Shown here: piece by piece, positions 7,633 to 13,008 of the stretch
Layout of the letters: each line of letters begins with the position of its first letter
How positions within the stretch are numbered: position 1 is the stretch's first letter
Origin: Promethearchaeota archaeon
GTDB lineage: Archaea > Asgardarchaeota > Lokiarchaeia > Sigynarchaeales > SOKP01
DNA: 13,008 nt
Reading direction: 5' to 3'
NCBI GenBank assembly: GCA_004524425.1
Contig: SDNN01000064.1
Coordinates: 1 to 13,008 of the forward strand
Translations under genes and position numbers: made by a program
The notes under the pieces: model-generated
Told to the model about the DNA's origin: nothing
The model's input: only the letters and a program-made list of their open reading frames with translations
The model's database searches: none

Positions 7633-7853
7633 CAAAGGATTTTATATCCTCCATCATTCATGGTTAGCCAGATATTTCAATATCATTTTTCTTTCATTAG
7701 TTCCTACCATAACACCTTATCTTATTAATTAATAATTAATTGTCTACTCCTATATTCTTCATGTAAGAGTAAAAATTTAAATTTTATTTTAAAAAAATGC
7801 TATGACCTTCTTAGCAATCATATTTTTAAGAATAGGGGTCATTTCTATGAAGC
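7633..7853. other. Non-coding stretch between Hsp20 remnant and LRR operon
   Basis: Together with 7351-7485 this belongs to a 503-bp interval with no intact gene. It is AT-rich, with stops in all frames. I see only the possible upstream relic of the Hsp20 gene (about 7633-7715) and the hairpin plus T-run after the LRR genes (7791-7842). Confidence 0.5.
7791..7842 (-). terminator. Hairpin followed by T7, end of the LRR operon
   Basis: On the minus strand ATGACC (7842-7837) pairs with GGTCAT (7807-7802), and inside it TTCTTA (7832-7827) pairs with TAAGAA (7813-7808). A 4-nt bulge lies on one side and the loop is about 13 nt. Four nucleotides after the stem comes a run of seven T (7797-7791). 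The structure starts 12 nt after the stop codon of the last LRR gene. It has the form of an intrinsic terminator. No similar element exists in the two gaps between the LRR genes. Confidence 0.55.
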
Positions 7854-9212
7854 TCAATAGTAAATCTCTATTCCTTTATTTTCCAAAATTTCAAGTACAT
7901 CAGAAATTTCATTAAATTTATTATCTCCTACATATAGTTCTTTCAAAGATTTTAGAGAAAGTAGAGAACCTGGTACTTCAAGTAATCTATTCCTTGAAAT
8001 GTTTAAATAGTTAAGTGAGTGAAGGGAGCCTATTGTATCAGGTAAATTTTCTAACTTGTTATCACTTAAATTTAATATTTTTAAGGATTGTAGGGCTCCA
8101 ATCGATTGAGGTAAGAGTTGCAATTCATTCCTTTCTAAATCCAATATCTGAAGTGAATCCATGTTGCCAATACTTTCAGGGATCCTTTCCAAATTATTCC
8201 AACTTAGATTCAATTTTTCTAATAATGTTAAAGAACCAATACTTTGAGGTAATTCTTCCAATTTATTATCGTGTAGGTTTAATTCCCTTAATTTAGTGAG
8301 GCTTCCCACACTATCTGGTAAAAACTTTAAATTATTTATCCTTAAATTGAGGTATTCCAGAGATCCAAGTGATCCAATTGATCGTGGAATAGTATCTAGT
8401 TCGTTTTTCCATAATGAGAGATAATTCAACTGAGATAAACTTCCAATTGTAGGTGGTAATTGTTTTAAATTGTTAACATTTAAATTCAAAACTTCAAGAG
8501 CTTTTAAGGACCCGATCCAATCCGGCAATTCAAGGATTTGATTGTAACGGAAGACAAGTTTTTTAAGATTAGTGAGATGCTTAATAGCTTCGGGTAATGA
8601 GGTTAATCCCTTAAAAATAAAATCTAGTTCCGTAATTCTACATTCTTGCACCTCATATTTTAATCTCCAATATGTTTTTTCCAAAAACAAGATTGTCAAA
8701 TAATTAATCATGATTTCTAATAATTCATCAATGGTAAAATCATCGAACGATTTTATACTGCAAGCTATTTGAAAATCCACCATGAAGTTTTTATTACTTA
8801 TTTGTTTTATTTCTTCAAAAAGGAAGGTTTTGGTGGCAAGATCATTTTTGGCTACCATTTTGTTAATGATATGGATAAGAGTATTGTATATTACCTTGAG
8901 GCAAGATGGAGATTGCTCGTGAATTAATGCCCATTTCATGGGTTTAAACGCTCTGTCCATGAATATTTCTTGAAGTGCATGTGCTGCAGCTATTCTCACT
9001 TTATCGCTTGAATCAGATATTAATAAATTTTCGAAAAGATTAAAAGCGTTATCATTTTGATCAGCAATTTTTTCTAACACGTCCATGCTTTCAATTCTTT
9101 CGCTAATGTTATCAGTATTTTCTATGATCGAACTTAACTGTTCGATCGCCGATGATTTGTCCAGAAAGTTGTTAGTGTAGTCTTCGAAAATTTTTGTAGG
9201 ATCTAATCTCAT
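7854..9212 (-). CDS. HEAT-like/leucine-rich-repeat protein A (shortest of three paralogues)
   Basis: This is a 452-residue cytoplasmic-looking protein without signal peptide or membrane segment. Residues 1-185 are helical and HEAT-like: LDKSSAIEQLSSIIEN (17-32), a VRIAAAHALQEIF helix (72-84), and a conserved Pro91/Trp94/His98-Glu99/Cys104 patch. An irregular first repeat (193-213) is followed by ten exact 23-residue LRR units (214-443) of the LxxLxLxxNxLxxLP type. The C-terminus ends LENKGIEIYY. LRR solenoids of this class bind proteins; no partner or enzymatic domain is visible. It is the last gene of three tandem paralogues, and its protein has two repeats fewer than the others. No Shine-Dalgarno sequence is seen, but a TATA-like element lies about 23 nt before the ATG. 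A role as a signalling or scaffold adaptor is inference from the domain type. Confidence 0.9.
   Translation of the reverse strand: MRLDPTKIFEDYTNNFLDKSSAIEQLSSIIENTDNISERIESMDVLEKIADQNDNAFNLFENLLISDSSDKVRIAAAHALQEIFMDRAFKPMKWALIHEQSPSCLKVIYNTLIHIINKMVAKNDLATKTFLFEEIKQISNKNFMVDFQIACSIKSFDDFTIDELLEIMINYLTILFLEKTYWRLKYEVQECRITELDFIFKGLTSLPEAIKHLTNLKKLVFRYNQILELPDWIGSLKALEVLNLNVNNLKQLPPTIGSLSQLNYLSLWKNELDTIPRSIGSLGSLEYLNLRINNLKFLPDSVGSLTKLRELNLHDNKLEELPQSIGSLTLLEKLNLSWNNLERIPESIGNMDSLQILDLERNELQLLPQSIGALQSLKILNLSDNKLENLPDTIGSLHSLNYLNISRNRLLEVPGSLLSLKSLKELYVGDNKFNEISDVLEILENKGIEIYY
7893..8636 (-). repeat. LRR-coding tandem repeat of protein A (69-bp period)
   Basis: One irregular and ten regular LRR units are encoded, each exactly 69 bp. 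Near-identical pieces such as the codons for IGSL recur at the end of most units. The DNA repeats are diverged in third positions, so this is an old repeat family, not recent slippage. Confidence 0.85.
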
Positions 9213-9230
9213 TATTAGTTGAGAATAAGG

Positions 9231-9240
9231 TATATTTTTT
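9231..9240 (-). promoter_or_regulatory. TATA-like element before LRR gene A
   Basis: The minus strand reads AAAAAATATA, centred about 23 nt before the ATG at 9212. No Shine-Dalgarno sequence is seen. The spacing fits a leaderless archaeal transcript starting at or near the ATG. Confidence 0.45.
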
Positions 9241-9277
9241 TATTAAATTTGTTTAATTGCTCATTTTTAATCATTCT

Positions 9278-10795
9278 TTACTGAAAGATGACAAGTCCAT
9301 CATTTTGTAATTGTTTAATAGATTCAGGAAGTTTTTTCATGTATTTATTGAAATTAAGATTCAATATCTTGAGAGATTTAAGAAATCCAATTGAATTAGG
9401 AAGAGAATCCAATTTATTACCCCATAAATTTAACTCTTCCAATGAATTTAGATTTCCTATCCAAGTTGGAAGACGTGTAAAATTGTTCCAACTCAAATTA
9501 AGCTTTTTCAACTTTTTTAGATTTTGGAAAGAGCGTGGTAAATCAGTGAGTTGATTGTTTCTTAACGTTAATGTTTCTAAGGATGTTAATAAACCAATTG
9601 TGTCAGGCAATTCTTTGATATTATTGTCATATAAATCCAATTCTACAAGTGATGGTAATAGCCCTAAAGATTGATGAAAATTAGAAATTGATTTATTCGC
9701 TCCTAGACCCAAGATTTTTAAGGATTTCAGATCTTCCATCCAATCTGGAAGAAATCTGAGGTTATTGAGGCCTAATTGGAGATTCTGTAGCGAACTAAGA
9801 TCTTTTATGGTCTCTGGTAATCTGTCTATTTTATTTCCATGCAAGTCTAAGACTTCTAAAGAAGTTAAGTTAGTCAGATCTTCAGGTAAGGAAATCAACT
9901 TGTTATGTCTCAAATCTAATACTTTCAGTGTTTTTAATGAACATATGGAGGAAGGTATTTTTTTAAGGTTGTTATATCGTAAATATAAATGTTGCAATGA
10001 GTTAAGTGAACCAAACGAATTTGGTAAGGTTTTTAATTTGTTATTGCTAAGATCTAAATATTTAAGATTATAAAATGACCCAATTGAAGTTGGTAAGGTA
10101 GTGATCCGATTTATTTTTAAATCTAGTTTCGTGAGACATCTTAGCACGCTTATAAATTCTGGTAAATTTTTTAAAATCTTCAAGCCTAATAGATTGCTAC
10201 TTATGCATGATAAATCCAATTCCATTACAAAACCTTTTTCAACCTTGAAATTAATTCGAGAAAATTTTTTTATGAAATATTTTATCACCATGTAATTATT
10301 AACAATTTCAGCTAAAATGTCATTTGAAAGGTTTTGGAGTCCTTTATTTTCAAAGAACTCTTTAAGGCTCTTTCTAAATTGATAGTTTTCAATTTTATTT
10401 ATAATCTCAATAAGAAATGATTTTGCCTCATCCTGTTTTAGTTGACCTAAAGTCGAAATAATTGTAGTTAAACATCCAATGGAAGTTTCATGTTGATACG
10501 CCCATTTCATGGGTGCAAATGCTTTTTCAAGGAATAGCGTTCTTATGCCATTAGCTGCTAAATTTCTCACAGTAGTATTTGAATCCGATATTAACAGATT
10601 CTCAAAAAGAGTAAACGTTCTCTCATCCTTCAGTTCAATCCGAGAACCAATCATCATTAATATTTCTAAGCTTTTGATTCGAATATTAGCAGTTTCTGAA
10701 TTTTCAATAATAGAGATTAATTGATCTATCACCGAAATTTTATCTAGCTTACCATTGATGTAGTCTTCGTAAATTTGTCCCGGGGAGACTTCCAT
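9278..10795 (-). CDS. HEAT-like/leucine-rich-repeat protein B
   Basis: This 505-residue protein is the paralogue of the genes on either side. The N-terminal helical domain (about 1-185) repeats the family pattern: IYEDYINGKLDKISVIDQL (8-26), SIIENSE (28-34), ENLLISDSNTTVR (65-77), and the Pro95/Trp98/His102-Glu103/Cys108 patch. A helix with NNYMVIKYF (166-174) and a strand MELDLS (191-196) lead into the repeats. After an irregular first unit there are twelve LRR units (219-505); eleven are 23-residue type and unit 7 (357-380) has one extra residue. The end is LQNDGLVIFQ. Repeat-specific residues match protein C unit by unit. No catalytic motif, signal peptide or membrane helix is present. It is 65 nt upstream of gene A and 87 nt downstream of gene C, all on one strand. 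Function is unknown; protein-protein recognition is the family expectation. Confidence 0.9.
   Translation of the reverse strand: MEVSPGQIYEDYINGKLDKISVIDQLISIIENSETANIRIKSLEILMMIGSRIELKDERTFTLFENLLISDSNTTVRNLAANGIRTLFLEKAFAPMKWAYQHETSIGCLTTIISTLGQLKQDEAKSFLIEIINKIENYQFRKSLKEFFENKGLQNLSNDILAEIVNNYMVIKYFIKKFSRINFKVEKGFVMELDLSCISSNLLGLKILKNLPEFISVLRCLTKLDLKINRITTLPTSIGSFYNLKYLDLSNNKLKTLPNSFGSLNSLQHLYLRYNNLKKIPSSICSLKTLKVLDLRHNKLISLPEDLTNLTSLEVLDLHGNKIDRLPETIKDLSSLQNLQLGLNNLRFLPDWMEDLKSLKILGLGANKSISNFHQSLGLLPSLVELDLYDNNIKELPDTIGLLTSLETLTLRNNQLTDLPRSFQNLKKLKKLNLSWNNFTRLPTWIGNLNSLEELNLWGNKLDSLPNSIGFLKSLKILNLNFNKYMKKLPESIKQLQNDGLVIFQ
9326..10228 (-). repeat. LRR-coding tandem repeat of protein B
   Basis: About thirteen units are encoded with a 69-bp period. 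Unit 7 (residues 357-380) is 72 bp and lacks the usual LP pair, reading NKSISNFHQSLGLL. This breaks the regular solenoid and could form a local bulge or contact site. Confidence 0.85.
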
Positions 10796-10818
10796 TATAT
10801 CAAATCGTTGAGTAATTT

Positions 10819-10830
10819 TTTTTAAATTTA
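10819..10830 (-). promoter_or_regulatory. TATA-like element before LRR gene B
   Basis: The minus strand reads TAAATTTAAAAA, centred about 30 nt before the ATG at 10795, with no Shine-Dalgarno sequence. It is a weaker match in a generally AT-rich gap. Confidence 0.3.
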
Positions 10831-10882
10831 TGTTTTTAATTTATAAAAGATATGGTGTTTCTCTTATAATTATTTAGTCAAG

Positions 10883-12379
10883 CTAAATTTTTATTAATAA
10901 ACCTTTTTTTTGCATCTTTTTCAAGGACTCGGGTATGCGTTTTATATTTGTTAAATTTAAATAAATTACTTTGAGCGATTGAAGAGATTCGATCGAATCA
11001 GGTATGTTTTTTATATTATTTGACCACAAATTTAATTCTTCTAATGATTGTAGCGATCCAATCCAGTTTGGCAGATATTTAATTTCATTCCAGCTCAGAT
11101 TCAACTTTTTAAGACTATTAAGATATTTTATTGAGGATGGAACCTCGTGAAGCCTATTGTTTCTTAAATTCAAATTTTCGAGAGAAGACGGAAAGAAAAT
11201 TTCTTCTGAAATTACTGCTAAATCATTGTCATACAAATCTAATTCTCTCAGAGAAGACAAATTCTTTATCCAATTAGGAATTACCGAAATCTTATTTCTT
11301 CCTAAACCCAAGACCTTTAAAGATACTAAATTCTCCAGGCAACTAGGAATGATATTGAAATTATTCCCCCTTAATTGAAGTTCCTTTATAGATTTAAGAT
11401 TACTAATTGCTATTGGTAGAGTATTGAGCTTATTTTCTTGAAGATCCAAGAATTCTAATGTATTTAGAGAACCTATTGAGCGTGGCAATTCATTAAGTTG
11501 GTTTGATCTTAAATTCAGGCTTTCTAAGTTTGAAAGAGAAGATATCGATTCTGGTAAAGATTTCAATTTATTAAATTTTAAATTTAGTATTTTTAATGAT
11601 TTTAAATTTACTATTGCATCATTAAGAGATGTTATTTTATTATAACTAAGGTCTAAATATTCAAGGTTGGACCCCTGAATGGCTTTGAGTGGCAATCTGC
11701 TCAAATTATTATTGCTCAAATCTAGTTTTTTTAAAAATGTCAAGGATAAAATGGAGTCTAAATAAGTATTTAAGCTATTAAAACTGTGGCTGTCAACATT
11801 AGAAAGATCAAGGCTTATTACTGCTCCGCTTTTATTATAATCGAATTTAAGATATCCAAAATTAATTTTTAAGGATGATATGATATAATAATTCATCAAG
11901 AGTTCAGCCAATTCTTTATTCGTGAGATCACCCGGCTCTTTTTCTTTAAAAAGAATTTTGAGATTGTACTTATATTTTTTTTTATTGATTTCTTTTAGTT
12001 TTTTCAGGAGCAGATATCTTGCCCTATCATCATCTATCTCACTAATGATTGATAAGAGGTCTATTAAACAAGATAGAGATCTTTCATGGTCTAAAGCCCA
12101 TTGAAGTGGTGTTAATGCTTTCTGTTGAAACAAATCTTTTATGGTTTTAGCCGCTAGAACACGCACTTGTTCATTAGTATCAGAGATCATCAAATTTTCT
12201 AGAAGTGAAAAAATTTTTTCATTTCTAATATCAATCTTTTGAATAGTTTTTAGACTTTCTATTCTTGTTTCGAGCTTCTCTACATTTTCAATTAAAGAGA
12301 TTAATAATTGGGCAGCAGATGTCTTGTCAATATCCTTTCTTAATAATTCTGCATAAATTTGTTGGGGAGTTAAAACCAT
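10883..12379 (-). CDS. HEAT-like/leucine-rich-repeat protein C
   Basis: This 498-residue protein is the first gene of the trio in transcription order. The N-terminal helical domain has IYAELLRKDIDKTSAAQLL (8-26), SLIENVE (28-34), ENLMISDTNEQVR (61-73) and the Pro91/Trp94/His98-Glu99/Cys104 patch. A helix LAELLMNYYIISSL (157-170) and the strand VISLDLS (187-193) join it to the repeats. An irregular first unit (about 186-213) precedes twelve 23-residue-type LRR units (214-498), ending MQKKGLLIKI. Units 6 to 12 carry the same unit-specific residues as protein B, in the same order: LQL, GLG, LYDN, LRNN, LSWN, LWxN. No signal peptide, membrane segment or enzymatic motif is seen. A TATA-like element lies about 31 nt before the ATG. 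It follows the AMP phosphorylase gene on the same strand after a 224-nt gap, so it probably has its own promoter. Confidence 0.9.
   Translation of the reverse strand: MVLTPQQIYAELLRKDIDKTSAAQLLISLIENVEKLETRIESLKTIQKIDIRNEKIFSLLENLMISDTNEQVRVLAAKTIKDLFQQKALTPLQWALDHERSLSCLIDLLSIISEIDDDRARYLLLKKLKEINKKKYKYNLKILFKEKEPGDLTNKELAELLMNYYIISSLKINFGYLKFDYNKSGAVISLDLSNVDSHSFNSLNTYLDSILSLTFLKKLDLSNNNLSRLPLKAIQGSNLEYLDLSYNKITSLNDAIVNLKSLKILNLKFNKLKSLPESISSLSNLESLNLRSNQLNELPRSIGSLNTLEFLDLQENKLNTLPIAISNLKSIKELQLRGNNFNIIPSCLENLVSLKVLGLGRNKISVIPNWIKNLSSLRELDLYDNDLAVISEEIFFPSSLENLNLRNNRLHEVPSSIKYLNSLKKLNLSWNEIKYLPNWIGSLQSLEELNLWSNNIKNIPDSIESLQSLKVIYLNLTNIKRIPESLKKMQKKGLLIKI
10931..11824 (-). repeat. LRR-coding tandem repeat of protein C
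   Basis: One irregular and twelve regular units are encoded with a 69-bp period. Units 1 (ending KAIQG) and 8 (ending EEIFFP) depart from the LP-x-x-I-x-x-L end used elsewhere. Confidence 0.85.
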
Positions 12380-12402
12380 GTTCTTTTAGCGCAGTAATAT
12401 CC

Positions 12403-12416
12403 AATAAATTAATTAA
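12403..12416 (-). promoter_or_regulatory. TATA-like element before LRR gene C
   Basis: The minus strand reads TTAATTAATTTATT, centred about 31 nt before the ATG at 12379. It is the probable main promoter of the LRR trio. A second AT-rich candidate (TTAAATATTAATT) lies further upstream around 12478-12490. Confidence 0.35.
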
Positions 12417-12603
12417 GGTGCCGGGAATATTAAATTCTTTCAATCATCATTCCTTCATTTTGCTCAATATGTTCGATAATTAATATTTAACCAGAGATTT
12501 TGGAGTTCGTTTTAGAAAAGAAAAATTCATTGAAAAATAAGAATTTAGAAGGCCCTTTGCTCCCTTATTAAATCAGATTCATTATATTACCTAGATAAGA
12601 CAA

Positions 12604-13008
12604 TCATATTCTCGAAATCATCATCCCGCCAAATACAATCGGACCGCCGGTTGAATTATAGATTTTCTCTGCTCTCTTCAATTTTGTTGGACTATCTGAG
12701 TAAATCTTAAAAATCAAATCCCCCTCTTTTATACGTGCACCCTGCTTTTTGAAAATTTCTACACCTGAATTTTTAGAATTTGGACACCCTGCTGCTTTAG
12801 CTATTTGATTTATAAGAGCATTACTAACTTCCGTAATATGACCTTCTTTAATGGCGCAAAATTCTTTAACATGTGGTCCCATATTGATATCATCTGGTTT
12901 AATTTCAGGGTTACCTCCTTGAATTTCAATGATTCTTTTCATTTTCTCATAAGCTTTTCCAGATTTTAACAACTCTTTTGCCATTTCTTGACCTTTTCCT
13001 TTTGTTGC
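12604..13008 (-). CDS. deoA: AMP phosphorylase (thymidine phosphorylase family), C-terminal part
   Basis: The frame is open to the right edge, so the N-terminal part is missing; 134 residues are visible, of about 500 in the family. AMP phosphorylase splits AMP with phosphate to adenine and ribose-1,5-bisphosphate, feeding the archaeal type III RuBisCO route of nucleotide salvage. Visible landmarks are MAKELLKSGKAYEKMKRIIE followed by QGGNP, typical of the family, and then the C-terminal barrel-sandwich (PYNP_C) domain. That domain contains GHITEVSN, IAKAAGCPNSKNSGVEIFKK, GARIKEGDLIFKIYSDS and a final GGMMISRI. The AGCPNSKNSG segment corresponds to the AGAPxDKGAG signature, with Gly to Asn and Ala to Ser changes. 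A pyrimidine-nucleoside phosphorylase cannot be excluded because the active site lies outside the window. No RuBisCO or isomerase gene is in view. Confidence 0.88.
   Translation of the reverse strand, partial: ATKGKGQEMAKELLKSGKAYEKMKRIIEIQGGNPEIKPDDINMGPHVKEFCAIKEGHITEVSNALINQIAKAAGCPNSKNSGVEIFKKQGARIKEGDLIFKIYSDSPTKLKRAEKIYNSTGGPIVFGGMMISRI

Noticed and set aside
7454..7732. Plus-strand 92-codon ORF starting at TTG with an AAGGAG-like sequence upstream
   Set aside because: It runs antisense to the recognisable Hsp20 remnant, and its product is a hydrophobic, low-complexity sequence without family resemblance.
9765..10073. Plus-strand ORF of 102 codons and similar ones across 8015-12104
   Set aside because: These are antisense shadows of the LRR repeats; their Cys/Phe/Leu-rich text is the complement of the 69-bp repeat.
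7893..11824. Regular 69-bp repeats considered as a CRISPR or minisatellite
   Set aside because: The periodicity is explained by 23-residue LRR units; repeats are diverged at the DNA level and there are no unique spacers.
12426..12478. Minus-strand frame ending EQNEGMMIERI before LRR gene C, resembling a protein C-terminus
   Set aside because: A stop lies a few codons upstream and no ATG precedes the Met-Met, so at most six codons could be translated; probably chance.
12520..12600. Possible hairpin AAGG/CCTT between AMP phosphorylase and LRR gene C as a terminator
   Set aside because: Only about four pairs with a large loop and short T-runs (five or fewer); not distinguishable from background.

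Overview
The window looks like a piece of an AT-rich archaeal chromosome, most probably from an Asgard (Lokiarchaeia-like) archaeon. This is inferred from gene content: an archaeal/eukaryal ATP-dependent DNA ligase, an archaeal-type AMP phosphorylase, a divergent Arf-family small GTPase, a probable gelsolin-like protein and three helical-domain/leucine-rich-repeat (LRR) proteins. Several genes have a TATA-like element about 20-30 nt before the ATG and no Shine-Dalgarno sequence, as in leaderless archaeal genes. I see no rRNA, tRNA, CRISPR array, transposase or phage gene.

Layout, left to right. (1) At the left edge is the 5' part of a minus-strand gene for a zinc-ribbon protein with a lysine-rich linker; it lacks an ordinary start codon before its first zinc knuckle. 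(2) Three minus-strand histidine biosynthesis genes follow, transcribed hisG, hisD, hisC (3940 down to 434). The key catalytic and metal-binding residues I looked for are present. (3) On the plus strand come a 281-residue protein with a gelsolin-like N-terminal domain, a Pro/Lys-rich linker and an unrecognised C-terminal domain, then a complete replicative-type DNA ligase. (4) The ligase converges, with an 8-nt gap, on a minus-strand Arf-like GTPase whose switch II catalytic motif has been lost. (5) Positions 7351-7853 hold no intact gene, only a 48-codon remnant of the C-terminal end of an Hsp20 small heat-shock protein. (6) From 12379 down to 7854 there are three consecutive minus-strand paralogues. 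Each has an N-terminal helical (HEAT-like) domain of about 185 residues followed by 10 to 12 LRR units of 23 residues. No T-tract terminator lies between them, and a hairpin followed by a T-run lies just after the last one, so they probably form an operon, possibly with extra internal promoters. (7) At the right edge is the C-terminal 134 residues of AMP phosphorylase, also on the minus strand.

How the genes work together: hisG, hisD and hisC catalyse the first step, an intermediate transamination and the last step of histidine synthesis. The ligase and AMP phosphorylase are housekeeping genes. The least described part is the LRR trio. Its second and third members (in map order) keep the same unit-specific residues in the same repeat order, which suggests that the repeat surface binds something specific rather than being a neutral solenoid. 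Together with the hydrolysis-motif-deficient Arf-like protein and the gelsolin-like protein, these are the best candidates here for undescribed cell biology. A functional link among them is only inference from proximity.
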